64,000 nt of DNA from Stercorarius parasiticus (taxonomy: Eukaryota > Chordata > Aves > Charadriiformes > Stercorariidae): positions 163,236 through 227,235 of the forward strand of contig VWZL01002800.1 in NCBI GenBank assembly GCA_013396915.1. The letters run 5' to 3'. The translations under genes were made by a program, and so were the position numbers. Positions 1 to 13,451 of this stretch are shown here, piece after piece (within the stretch, counting starts at the first letter, position 1; each line of letters opens with the position of its first letter). The notes beneath the pieces were generated by a model that was not told the origin of the DNA, made no database searches, and saw nothing but the letters and a program-made list of their open reading frames with translations.

Positions 1-3000
1 GATGAACTCTGCTTTGGACACAAAGGGAGCATATTAAAGTGGACTCTGGTCTGATAGGGCTCACAGTCACAGAAGCTGGGAGACATGAGGTGCTTCCCTT
101 TGATGATAAACCTGGAGATAAGGTGGCTTTACAAATGAAAGATATCAGGGATTGCCTTCCTGCATACCTACAACTTGAGCGTGTAGAGCAAAAGCCCCTC
201 TTCTTGCCCTAAATCCCCTCCTGCAAGGTCATTAGGAGAGTGTGGCAGAGGAAGTAGGAAAAATTGCTTATGTGCCAACTCCCATAGATGGGAACCTCTG
301 GGGCTGACTGCAAAAGGGTGAAAAGAGTCCACAGGGAAAATATGGAAGTGTTTCAGGTTTTGCAGAGGAACTTCTCTTGTTCAGGCCCAGAGGTCCTCAC
401 CCTCCAACTGAGCAGTGGAGAGAGGGGCTGACAGTAAAAGTGCCTACATGGTTAATAGCCAAAATACCTGGCATGGGGACAAGCTGTAATTCCAACACCA
501 GATTTGACTGAGAGAGATCGAGCTGTCTCCAAAATTGCTTTGAAAAAGTGGGTTTGTAATACTGGAAATTCTGTGCCACCCTGGAAAACAAGATTTTCAC
601 CCTTCTTTGGGCACAGCTTTCCTACACCACAGAGTTCCCCAAGACCCTTCCTAAACCAGCATCCTAAATGTACCCATGTTTCATTTTCCAGGTGTCCAGT
701 TGGGGACATTTGGTACATGGATAACTTATTAAGAATTCCTACCTCCCACTGAAGGTCAATGGGAGCTGTGCTTTACATGCAAATACAAGAAGAGAAATAA
801 CTGCTAAGTACTCTGGTCCCCCCTATCCCAGGTACAGAACACAAAATAAGTGGGCACATCAGGCAGTAATGGCTTTAGCATCTGCATCTCAGAGGTTCAC
901 ATACAAGATGGGACTAACACCACTTCACCTCATGGAGTGCCAGCTGCAGCCAGAAATCCACCTGTGTTTGTGAACAGCTTAGAAACTACGTTCAGAGTAT
1001 TTGCAGTCCCTGAGGAAAATCTGTATTCAGTCCGAGGTTCAGAGGATGTGTATGAAGTAACGTAAAGGAGAATAAAAGGAAATGAAAAAGTACCATCCAT
1101 CTTGATTGAGGTGAGAAGTCCAAAGTAAGAAAATATGGTGGGACCACCTACTTCAAGACTGTCTTAATGCAAACTCACACAGAGCAAAGGAAAAGGATGG
1201 GGGGCACAAATCAGGGGTTTGGACAGCTGAATTTAGATCAGGCACATCTAAACATTTAGCTTTCAGTGCACAGACATACAAACACACACATACCTATGTT
1301 GAAAATTGATCCAGACACCTCCTACTACCACCAGATAAAAATATGTATTTACATGCTACCAAATTTGCAGCCCAGGTGACTCTAACCTTAGCTTCTCTCC
1401 CCTGTGGACATAACTCATACATGGTATACTTAAATAGCCCTAGGCAGTGAATTAAAAATACTGTTTTATTTACAATTCTGTAGCAAATGATTCACTGTAG
1501 ATATACGTCAACCTTTTCGTTAAATATTCATCATGCAGTGGTTTGCTCCTGGTGCCATAAGGCAATGCAGTGGCAGTACCAGTGCTTGGATAATAGTGCC
1601 TTAGAATTACTGAAAATACCTTCCTCTGCAATAAGGCAATAACTTGGATCTTATTCACCAGGAATACATATTTGAAAATCACTTAATTTGCATTTTAGGC
1701 AGCACTTTGACCTAAAGATCACCATCAGGTACTGAGCCCTCTTTGATGCTACAGTCATCTAGTTCACCCCTAGGACTGGTCAAGTTCCAATCTGCAGCAC
1801 TCCAAAGGGTTTGCAGGCACTGTGTACATCCATCAGAGCTATACAGGCTTTTTCAGAGGCGGCACCCCCTTTCTTGAGGAGCCACCTTGAGCCAGATACT
1901 CACTTCCTATCATAAAACAGTTGCACATTTAAAAGTAGGTGTGACTCAGCCTTGCATACCATAATCCCCAATTTTGCAAAGTAACAGATCAAATATGATC
2001 CTTTTTATGTAAAAAAAAAATAATTGTATGTAGTTAAAAACATACACTGCCTCACTCACTACTGAAGTATGAATAAATGCATACACGTTTCACATCTCGA
2101 TGGAAGATATTGCTTTTGTGCTGGACTTGGAGCTAACCGTGTAGCTGGAGAGCCTGGAAATATTTCTGCCAAGTTTTAGTTATTCTACAGAGATATGTTT
2201 TCCAAAGGTTCTCCTTCTTTTCTTCCTGTGGGGCTTGCTCAGCCATACACAAAAGTAGGGAGCTGAATTTTGTGGGTCAGAACTGAACAAGGTCTTACCT
2301 CAGGTGCTTACATACAAGCAACTTGAAGCAGTTACACCTGAAATCTCACCACAGTCAACAGCAGAGCTCCAGTGACCTGGATTTTTCTCTTCATATGTGA
2401 AGTGTCACGTGAGGATTATTACACGGAAGAGAGTCAGGGAGCAGTTTACAGGGAGCTAACGTGTTTTCCTTAGCAGTTGGGATAGGTTACAAGAAGGCAT
2501 GCATTCAGCAGCCACCGTTCAGCTAACTGATGATAGCTCATTTGGTCAGCCACAAAAATTAATAATTTGCAACTGTAAGGAAATATCTCTAAAAGAGATG
2601 CATAAGATGTTTAAATACAATGCTCTTTTTAATGCTGTCTTTTAGAACAGCAAAGGAGGAATCTTTATCTTTTCTTGCTGCTAGAAGAAATTCACTTATA
2701 ACCCTGTATTTGCCAGTCTCTGGTACTCTGACACCACTTTCTACCAGTGAAACTGTTATGGCAAAGTCAGATGACTATTGTGACAACAATTAAAGGAATC
2801 TGGGTTAAAATTGGTCAATATATTCTGCCACACACATAATTCTGTAATCATGGGAAAAAGAGGGAAGTGCTTAGAAAGGCCACCGCCTGAGCAAGTCTTG
2901 CCTGGAATGTTTTCTCCAAGCCCATCACGCTGCCCCATGCTGCAGCTTTCAGAAGTAATAGCATCTGTCCTGCAGCCAAGTACAAATTATTTCTGGCTTT

Positions 3001-6000
3001 CAAACTCTCAAATAAATACTTTCCATTCTGTTCCTGAAACCAATCGATATTGTAGTATCCACAACTGTTTATAACACAACTGCCTGAAGAGTACCTGTAG
3101 GCACTGGGTGAGGATTAACAGAAAATGACACCTTTCCAGCTGGAACATAATATATTCTACCCAGTTCTGTTTAGCTCTTTGCTTCAGCTTCTGAGTACCT
3201 GTACTTCTGTTTCACTAAGAGTCCTTACTGAAGGGAGAAGTCGTGAAATAAGATGGTGAAAGTTGGGCGTGTCCTTTAGAAAGCCACTCTGAACCGCTGT
3301 TTACTCTATGCAGAGAGTTCCATCTCCTGAAACCATAAAGAGGTTTCCCTTAACTCTAGTTCGCTGTGCAGTCATAATGTTGTGAAAGATCATGGAAGAC
3401 ACAACCATTTTGTAAAGGGGAGTCAAATAATTGACTTAGTTAATTATCAAGATTTATCTGTGTGGACAGAGAGGGCCAAAGCAATATGAAGCCTGACAGC
3501 CACAAGTGACACTGACTCCAGAACTTCAGATCCATGTCTTTGAGGGCCTGAACTTTTAATAACGTTTTCTTCACATGACATAATTTCTATGTACTGTAAC
3601 AAAACTTGCTTTACTTTTACTTTGACATTCACTGTAAAAGGTTCTGACAACATCCACGCCTCTATGTGCTGAAAATATAACCACCCTGCATGCACTGCAG
3701 AGCTGTCAGAGCTCCAAACTGCATTGCCACATCCCATCCATGGGAATGCCAGGCACCCATACAAAATCCAGCTCAGAGGACAGAGGAGGATGAGAAAGGT
3801 TATGGCCTCCAGCCGGGCTGCACCACACGCTGGCAGCAGGGACATAGCAGAGACTCTACCCATGCTCACACAGGCTATGAATCTTGCAGGATTTGAATAA
3901 GCCACCACAGTTGGTAAGGATTATGTCTGTGTACACCAGGAAAAAGCATCCCCTTAAATCATGACCCCATACACCTCATCTCAGGCAGCTCCTGCTCCCA
4001 GAAGGTAAATCGCCAGGCAGGAGCTGTGACCACCAAAGGCAGCTGGCCCCAGTCTCACACATCCTCATCCCTTCCCTAGCAGTGGCAGCAGCAAACCTGA
4101 TTTCCCTGGGTGCTGGCAGAGGCAGAGCAAGCGATGAAGAGATGACTATTTTGCTGTGCCCTTGGCAGGCTGCTGCTGCCCAAGGCAACAGCCTACATCA
4201 CCTATGCTCCCAGCTGGCCCTGTTTTGCAATCAGTTCTCTGTTATGTCTTCAAATGACTCTATTAACACCTCGAAATAAGCCATTTGGGCCCCACCTAAG
4301 GTTCGGAGAGATTTTAACAGTTGCCTTGACTCATGGATCTGCAGACTAATTGCAAGACTATCCAGGAACATTAAAGCCCACACACAATTGTGACAACTTT
4401 GATATTATTGCTTAGAACAGTGCCCACTTGAGTCATGCTTTAATTCAGTCATCAGTATTTTCATGAAAAAAGTCTTATTTCCCCTCAACCCCACTTCACA
4501 GAGTGGGAAGCACGCAGGAAGGATTTATCCCACATAAAAATAAATTACTATTTGCATGTTAGAAAATGGCTGTGGAAAACAGAAAAACATCAATTATTCA
4601 GAACACCAAATAAACAAAAGGGGAAATTTTCCAATTTTTAAGAAGAAATAGGTTATCTACAAGCAATGGCTCCATTTTTTCCCCTCTCACAGAGCAATTG
4701 CTATATCCTTCTCTGTATGGAGTATACGTATCAAGTCTGACACACTGGTTTGATTACTGTGAGAATGAGCAAAACAATGAGCTTTTACAGCCAAAGAGCC
4801 TTGAATTCAAACAGACGCCAATTCAACCTGTAGAGAGGTATTCTGTTGTGCCTTTGAAAACTTGTCCAAATAAAATAAAATTAAAAAAAAAAAAAAGACA
4901 GAGAAAAATAGTCTTTCACACTTTTTTTTCCGAGAGGGGAAGAGAGGTTTTCCCTTTTAATCAGTGACCTGAAGATGTTAGCTCTGCTCTTACACATTAA
5001 TGTGCCATTAGCACACGAGTTCAGGGCAATTATCCTGGTGAACGTGACTAAATACAATCTAAGACACCACAGTGAAAAAGCAGCCTGCAAATTTCACTGT
5101 TAAATTATTTACGCTGCTGTTGCAGCCAGATGTGCCCACTGGGCGGAGATGAGATCGCTGCCATGCTGCCTACGCGCTCAGGTTGTGAACATGGGTCAGT
5201 GTCTCAGCATCTCTGTCTTCTCCACCACTTCTCCCCATACGAGCTAGGATGAACAGCTCATCGTGCACCACAGATGCCTACTGATGTCCTAGGGTAGTTA
5301 TTCCCCACCTTGCACCAAATAGGGTCCAGCCTCAATTTGGCCACGCTCACGGCCTCTGCTGGGTGGAGCAGGAGCCTCCCCGCTCCCGAGACAGAACAAA
5401 CTCACTGTGGACTTAGCTCATTTTTTTCTTATTCCGACAGGTTTTAATGAGTCTGGGAAAAAGTAGTGAGCACAGATAATGAAAAGGGTGGTTTTGTGCG
5501 GAGAGTTGGTTCAGTATTAGTTTGACAGAGGGATAAAATAGCAGACTATGGATGGTAAGGTTTTTTGCTTCATCATCTATTTTTCTTAAGATGGCAAACA
5601 GCTAGCAAAGTGCTCATTAATGGATAGTGACAAGTAGTTTCCTGTGGTCTTAAAACAAACCATCAATTACAGCGAGTGTTTTCAGTTCTAGAGGCTAAAA
5701 AACATTCGATAGCATTGAGGCGGTTGTATGTTTTTCAGGTGATGAGAAATCCAAGAAGTGAAAAAATATAAAACCAGAAAAAGAGAGAAACTGTTGCGCT
5801 TTCTCCAGACCAGCGTGCTTCAAAATAGCCTTCAGCGGAGGCCTAGATAGTCAGTGTCCCTGTAAAAAATAAATGGCTCTTATGAAGAGCTGTAGCCTCA
5901 TCTTCATTTGACCTGATCATCTTTGTTCAGCTGGTTAGTAAAGGCTCAGGACACATAAAGAAAGGCACAGAATGGCAAGAAGGCCAGGCTGTAGCTTTAA

Positions 6001-9000
6001 TGGATACTGCCAAGAAGGTTCATTCTCATCACTCTTTCATTCCGTTTTCACCCTTATGCACTGACAGGTCAAGAAAGAGGAGGCTTCAAACCAGCTACAG
6101 AAAAATCACGTATGAAAGGCAGGAACTTTTTCCACCTCTAGAGTGGCAGAGAACACCCCATCCTCCTAAATCAGCCCATTTTCCCTTCACTTGAAACAAT
6201 CCTTGGGAGAAAACAGAAACTGTGTTGGCAAATGTTACAAGACTGGTTCCTCACTGTAATATGTAGAAAGGGGAACCAGTTGCACCACTGGAAATATGCG
6301 AAATAACAGCAGCCTAAAGCTGTATCACAAAACAGAGCACTGCACATTATGGGGCTATTTATAACATCTAAAGCAAACCAAGAAATCTTCCTAGATGTCC
6401 TTCCAGGAAATTTACAGGATCTCAGGGAAAACACAGCTAGTGTATTTGAAGTGGTGACCAAAACGTGCTTCTGAGCTGTGGGCGCAGAGTGAACTATCTG
6501 GGTGTTCAAGTACATTTACATCTTTTGCGCAACAGACATGAGGTTTGGAAAACATGGCTCTAAAAAGCACGAGGTCACACCCACGCAAGCTCTGGTATTA
6601 CAAGCTCGAGAGACCATTCCCAACACAAGAAGCAGTTCCAAGTTCCCTTTCATAAGCAGACTGCAGCACGTTATAGAGCTGGTCTGAGAGGCCTCTGCAT
6701 TAGGCATTAGCTAGTGTTGTACAGTTAAAAACAAAATTTGACAGCACAACTGGTTTTGTGCATCTATCCTGAAGCCCAGCATTAGAGCTGCACCATTAGC
6801 CATGACCCAAAGCCCTAGAGCTCAACAGGGGACTCGGGCTTTTTCCAAAGTTTCACAGGGTTTAGATTCAGAGGTCCAGTTGAGGACCAAACTCTAGTCA
6901 CTCATCCCCTTCTTCACCAACAGAGACTTAGGCACCACCTTTACGGTGGGCAAGCAGTACAACTGTAATCTAAACTAATATGAAGGGGGTTCAACAAAAA
7001 AAGCTGTAAGCAAGAAAACTTTTTCTGGACAAGTGTAATGTAGATATAATCTTTTTAAACGTGCTACATCCAACTCCAGCAACACAACATCTGCCAGGCC
7101 CTTGCACCCACCCAGGTTGCTCAGAGATTAAAGTCCTGCTCATATCGCAGCCAAGTCCCACACAGCAATTACAGACCATTCCGCCAGCACAAAAGAGAGC
7201 ACACGCACCCAGCCACGGCTGCTGGTGGCAGGTTGTGTACGAGGCAGCTCATCATTCATGAAAGCTTTCTCTGCTCCCATAAAGCCACAGCAGGGACTGC
7301 TTTTGTCTTTGCATATGTATATACTTGTTGAACTTACAGAAAACACAGAAACTTATGAAATACAGCAAAAAGTGGCTTTCTGCAAGTGGAAAGCTCTCTC
7401 CAGAAACCTGACATCTTGCAACAACAGAGGCGCTTGTTTGCTTGCGCCGTTGTGCTCCCATTGCACGCTCAGATAATCCCCCCTGTCCCAGCTGTGTTCT
7501 CACGCCCTGACCGATAAAGTAAGGCCTGTCAAGCCATTTCAGATTCAGACCAGCCTCATTATTCACCCCAGCGGATACTGTGTCAGTTAGATAGACCAGT
7601 GGTTTCACAGGAACTGCACGGGTTATCTTGCTATAGCGTGACCACAGTGCCAACCACAAAGAAAATATTTCCGCCCATATAAATATTTAATGCAAGCATT
7701 ATCTTCATGTAGAAGAAAGGATATCGGGGACCCCTTTGAGACTGTCCTGAAGCATTCTAACTACAACAATACCAACTCACTTCAGTAGAGAAGTCCATAC
7801 CTGCTGTCTCTTAGAGCCAAGCCTTATCAATACAAGTTTTACAACCTTATTCAGGGTGAGTTTACTGAGATCAGGGAAGAGATATAAGGACTCCTATTAG
7901 CGTGACTTATCCACATCTTGGGTCAGATCCCAGGAGAAAAAAAAAAACCCTGTACTTCCTTTTCAGCCATAAATTATGTGCTTAATTATCCAAATGTCAA
8001 ACTGTGCTTGCAAATAAGTAGGAAGGTCAGATCAGAGCGAGTCAGACCTTTAAAAGCCAGTTTCAGGAGCCAGTCCTTTCCACAGCAGACACGTAGGTAC
8101 ATTACAGTTAGAACTCGCTGTCACTTTTTGCAAGCTGCTTCTACAAGGGCCACGAACAAGGAGTGAACTCTTCTTCCCACTTGGAGCAGTTAAGGAGCCT
8201 GTGATACCAGGGTCTGTGCTATTTGCCCTTGCAGGAAGACAGGATTTCAATTCCAGGACTTCCCTATGTGAACATTTAACCATACAGAGCAGGAGGTAAC
8301 AACCTCTCTCTCATCATGGAGAATTGTTCAGACTCCTCGTGACCAACTACCATTTATACTCAGAACAATCTCAACCCGGAGTAAACCCAACAGAGTGTGC
8401 TACAGAGGACAGATCAAGGCCCAGGGTGTTTTCTTTGAACTATTAGTCACAGTAGGAAATTACTGAATCAATATTGGATTGCAAAGGGACCACGGGCTAA
8501 ATTATGATGCCTGTAGGCAGAGACAGACTGAATGAAATTTGCAATGGGAATAAGTATTAGAGTGCAAGGGAGATGCACCCTGAATTTGGCTCTTTAGTTT
8601 TTCATCGTATGTGGCTACAAACAGGCCAGGTCCAGCTCCTCAGACTCAAAGGAATCGTATTGACTTCAGTGTGATTTGGGTAGAGCCTAAGGTGTTTAAT
8701 CAAGACATTAACAAACAATAGGCAAGCACACGTTTCCTCTTCTGTTGCACAGCACAGACTTCCTCTGCTGTTGGCATGATGGGCCTGGAAACCACTCAGA
8801 GGGAGACCACTGGCCAGATGCATTGGCTTTGGCAGCAGGCAGCCAGCCTTTGTCACCACATGGGTGTGAGCCTGTGGAATCTGGACTGCTCCATGCATGC
8901 TGCCCAGGCGCCCAGCCCAGCCGAAGCAAGGAGCAACTGGGCAACCACTGGGGCAGAGATCAGGGCTGCCAAAAAGCCCCAGGTCTTCTGCACACAGGTT

Positions 9001-11716
9001 TCATGTTTGTTTTGCCAGACCTTGGCAAATACCATGGAGCCCATCATGTAGTAACAGGAAGGCTACAACATGAAGCTTCCCAACCCTGATGCCACTAGAA
9101 CAAGCTTCCTTGCCTGGCTAAAATGAAGCTAACCAGTCCTGCAGCAAACTGCTTTGCATCTCCAGAAAACACAGGTGCCATTGCCTGTCTGCCTGATGCT
9201 GTTCTTACTCTCTTTTCTCCTCACAGGGAAGCAGCTCTCCTGGTTCTTCCATCGACACGGGTTTCTTCTGCTCTCTCCCAGAGCAGGTCACTGCATGACG
9301 TTCTTCACATCCCTAATAGTCCACTAATTTTCTGTATAACTCGCTCATTGTCTCCGGGCTGTTTCCTTGCTCCCACTGAATTCAAACACCACCCTTTTTG
9401 ACAGCAAAGGGTAGCAGGAAGCCCCAGCCTGAGCACTAGCTGTGCCAGCCCCTCTGCATGCATAAAGAAGTAACCGTCGAGCTCTGTATGCCATCACACA
9501 GAGGTGCATATGTTGCCTCTGCAGAGCAGAATCGGTTTTAGCACCCTGAATGGGAACTATATCCAGGCCATTTCTCCTCCAGCATCAGCTCTCCTTCCCC
9601 CGACCCAGAAAGAGCAAGTCAGGTCTCAGTGAGCCCAAATCAAACCTCCCCTTTCCCATGTGCTTTAAGGGGCCATATGACTGACTGAAGGGATTTCATT
9701 GTGACTGAAAGGAAGAATAACATCCCTTCACCAAGGAAAAGGCACTACCTTCTACCATTTCATGTGTAAATAGTTGCCGCCTCTGCTTCCACCAAACCTT
9801 GAAGCTGATTACAGCTTAAATGCTAACCCATGAAAAAAGCCCAGAACACAGAAACGTGGCACGGAGTCATTACAGCTCTAAGCCTTCATAAGATTAGCTT
9901 GTTTAAATTTTATGAGATAGAAGGGAAAATAAAGGATACACATGAAAAGACACCTGGTTACATCACCTCAGCAGTTCCATGAGCGTATTTTCTTGCACTT
10001 TTTTCTCCCCTTTCTTTTTTTAACATTTCCAGGGATCTCAAGTGAGTCAAAGTGTCCTTTACTCTCACACACACAAGAGGAGCTGCAAATCATGTCACAG
10101 AAGGTACGTCTTTGAAGAGCCAGACACAAAAAAAGAGATTCTGTTGCAGCGCTAAACATAAATTACACAGCACAAATCCTGAGTTTTCCCCTAGAGCTGG
10201 CACCTTGCTTTTCTTGTCTCCAAACATGCAAGCAACGCTTGGATGTGTTTTGTGCACCCCTGTCAATCATCCTCTAGGAAAAAAAAAATTAACTCAGGGG
10301 AGAAAGTGTTCATTTAACAAATGAACAACAGAGAGATGGAGCCTGGTGAGAAATGCTAGCCTCAGATATGGGAAAATGAGAAGCCAAAAGGGAAGTATTG
10401 TGCAAAGTGCTTTGTGTGTCCAGGAGCAGTGAAGGAAAGTTGCGCAAGACCAAAAAGCAGGAAGAAACATGTAGTCTCTATGCGTGTATGTACTGGGAGA
10501 GGAAGTAGGCGAACGCAAAAGACACACACGTAAACTTATGTCAAGAATAAAGAGACTTGAATGCCTTTATTTTTTTTTGTTACTTTTTATTTCCCCTCCC
10601 CACCATGAGCTACAGTATGTGTTTGACTGGATCACTCAGTCCAAAACCACAGACCTGAGTGCTACCACCTCACATCTGTGTATGTGACCCTTTTTTTATA
10701 GATGCTGGACATAAAACTTTCCCTAATGGCAGGCAGAGGATGCAGATGTTCACTATCTGTAAAACCATTGCTTTTCCAATTAAACTAAGTGTAGGTGCTT
10801 ACCTCTGAAAATTTAACCTAGGGGCTTTCATTCCGCCCCCTCCAATAAAATGGATACAGTGAAGAGGTTCTTCAGGGCAGAGTGCAACAGTGAGGAAAAA
10901 AATAGCTGGATTTATCACATCCTTCTTCACTTTTTAATTAGGGAAAAAATGGAAGAAAGACACTGGAAGCAAAATCAATTTGCTGCTCTTTTTGTTTAGT
11001 GACAATTTGACTCCTAAGACCAAATTATCTCTAGGGAAATAATTTCACTTACTTCACAGCAATTTCTCCAATACATAGGTTGCTCACCTTTCTTTCTTGG
11101 GTCTGTGTGCTTCCCCCTCTTTGTTCTCTTGAAAATATCTTCAGTTTCAGGGCATTTCTCCATTAGCCCTTCAAATGAGATCTTCAAAGTGAGAAGCATT
11201 TTCTCTATACGACTAAGCTTCCCTCCATACCTATAACAAGTTTTAAAGCACATTAGAAATTACTTCAGCTGCAAAACACCAGGGAAAAGAGATTTTGGAA
11301 TATGCAGCATTCTGATTAGAAGAAAGAGCAAGTGAGACACAGTGACTGATTTGAAGTCTATGTGATAGGAAAAAAAATTACCTTTCATCAGACCCATAAT
11401 TCATAAATACAGTTCCCCACCTCCCATTTGGAAACCAGTCATATCTCCAGATATATTGTGCATCAGCACAACTATTTAAACACTCTTAACTCAAATCGCG
11501 ATAGAAAAATTGCCATTTATTTCTGCTATTTTTTCTTGACCAGGCCTTTAACTTTATTTGGAACATATGTCAAAATAAATTTTGAGGATCTTAACTGTGG
11601 GTTTAGCTGAATCTAAGCTGTTTGGAATTTATAATTCTACTTCTCTTTTTCAGCCCTGGTATTTCTTTTTAAGATATCCCAGTGGGAAGTAACCAAGTAA
11701 CCAGAAAACCATTTCC

Positions 11717-11734
11717 TTTTTTTTTTTTTTTTTT
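11717..11734. repeat. Poly-T run, 18 bases
   Basis: An uninterrupted run of 18 T on the plus strand. It could be the reversed poly-A tail of an old minus-strand retroposed sequence, but I recognise no element beside it. It is most simply a mononucleotide microsatellite. Confidence 0.9.
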
Positions 11735-13400
11735 ATTTTGAGAGTCTTGAAAGTCACGTAAGAAAGATGAAATGACCATCAATAGCTCCCAGGGGAAGAC
11801 TGGAAATAGAGGAGATCCATGGACAGTTCTTAATGCATCAGCTTCTCCCACACATTCAAAACCCACATGAAAATCGGAACCCACACAGTAAAAGCCCTTA
11901 TGAGCTTGGGCACCACTTAAAAATTTAAACAGTCTTCTAACGGAAAAAGATAACCTATTAAATGCAACACTGCCCATCTACCAACATAATGTTCATGCTG
12001 CTCAGACTGCTAGGGCTCTTGATTTTGCTATCAAAGCCCTTCCTACATTTTTCTTTTATGTAGCACCAACTGATATAGAAGCCTAACAAAGGTGTCGTTT
12101 CCCAGGAGGGATCTCCTCTTCCTCACTTGCCTGTGCGGAGGGAACTGGGAGACACCTGGATGTAACTGCTAAGCAGTGGGGATGGAATACTGATGACAGC
12201 AAGATTAATGGGAGCTGATCCACTAGCATTGTCTTTCATATCTCTGCAGTCCTTTGCAATTTGTATTTGTTAATCCAATTTTCCACTTCCAACATGGGCA
12301 GCTCCCTTCTTCAGGTGACTACCATCACCTCAAGGCTCACCATGGAACAATCAGTATCAAAATAACCTCTGGAAGGATGAAATCCATGTCTCCTCTACCC
12401 TAAGAAATGTCCTGAAGGAATACTCCCATCCACACCCAGGGGATACCCTGCTAATAGAGAACAGTTGCTGTAAGAGCAGCCCTCATCCTGGTGAAATGTG
12501 GCCCGAATACTCTTCTCACATGAACGGTCAGGACAGTATTTCTATGTGAACACATCCACCTTTCATTCCTGAGGCAGGCTGAGCCTCCACACTTGGTGAG
12601 TTACTATGGCTCAAGTGATGAGTGACTCCGTCTCAGCAGAGAAGCAGCACAAGACAGCTGAGTCCATCCAACGTTTCTCTGCCACTGTTGAAAGGGAGAA
12701 GTCCTACACCCCCTACGTTCACTCTTAGACATGCTCTCTTGCTTACCTTCCACCAGCTCTGGTGTTTGCTGGGAGCCTCTGGGAACTGATACAACCCAGT
12801 AATCCAGCAGCAAATTATCTCAGAAAAAGCAACTGAGTTTTTTGCCAGGATAGGGGTGAAATTCGTTCAGTAATAAGTTTTATAAGCTGCAGAGTCAGCA
12901 CAAGACTGCACAGTTGAGAGCAAGAGCAGGGGTAGGGAGGACAAGGGGGAAGAGGATCTTTCCCCCTTAGCAGATGTAAGCTGTTTTTTAAGACTCAGCC
13001 ATAACAGGCAACTTCGTCTTTGAGATCACACGGATGTTGTCTTCCACCACTGCAAAGGCACGCAACCCAAGCAGAGTGGTGAGGAAGGAAGGGTAAACAT
13101 TCTTTGGAGTACAGTCTGACAGAAAAAAAGAAAAATCTGTGTGAATAGAGTTGTCCAAACATACATTTTTGTGGAAGAAAATTGCAGGATGAGTATTTTA
13201 GTAGAGAGGATATTTTAATCCTTCCTTTTTTTTCTTTAAATTTGCTTAACGTTATCACAAACAAACATTTGGCACAAAGGATAGCCTTGTTAATGATTCA
13301 GAGCCTTGGTTCTTCTAGTGAGAGGACGCACTGAAATCCAGCATTACAGGCTGGATAACAAGCTGTTAAAAAATAACTGGGAAAACTGCTAACCTTTCTA

Positions 13401-13451
13401 GGGAGGAATAGAAAAGGGAAAGCGAAGGGGAGAGGGAAAGGGAAGAGAAAG
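13401..13451. repeat. Purine-rich (GA/GGGAAA) tract
   Basis: About 51 bases are purine on the plus strand with only two interruptions, a T at 13409 and a C at 13423. The tract is built of irregular GGGA and GAAA units. Such polypurine tracts are low-complexity sequence that can adopt triplex (H-DNA) structure. No gene or element boundary is evident next to it. Confidence 0.85.

Noticed and set aside
751..775. Short 'gtcaatgggagct'-like segment, with similar words near 8660 and 51800
   Set aside because: It resembles fragments of ancient sauropsid repeats, but each match is too short to assign to a named family.
3447..3908. A 153-codon minus-strand open frame
   Set aside because: Cys- and Ser-rich with hydrophobic patches but no known family. 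No flanking exon structure is visible.
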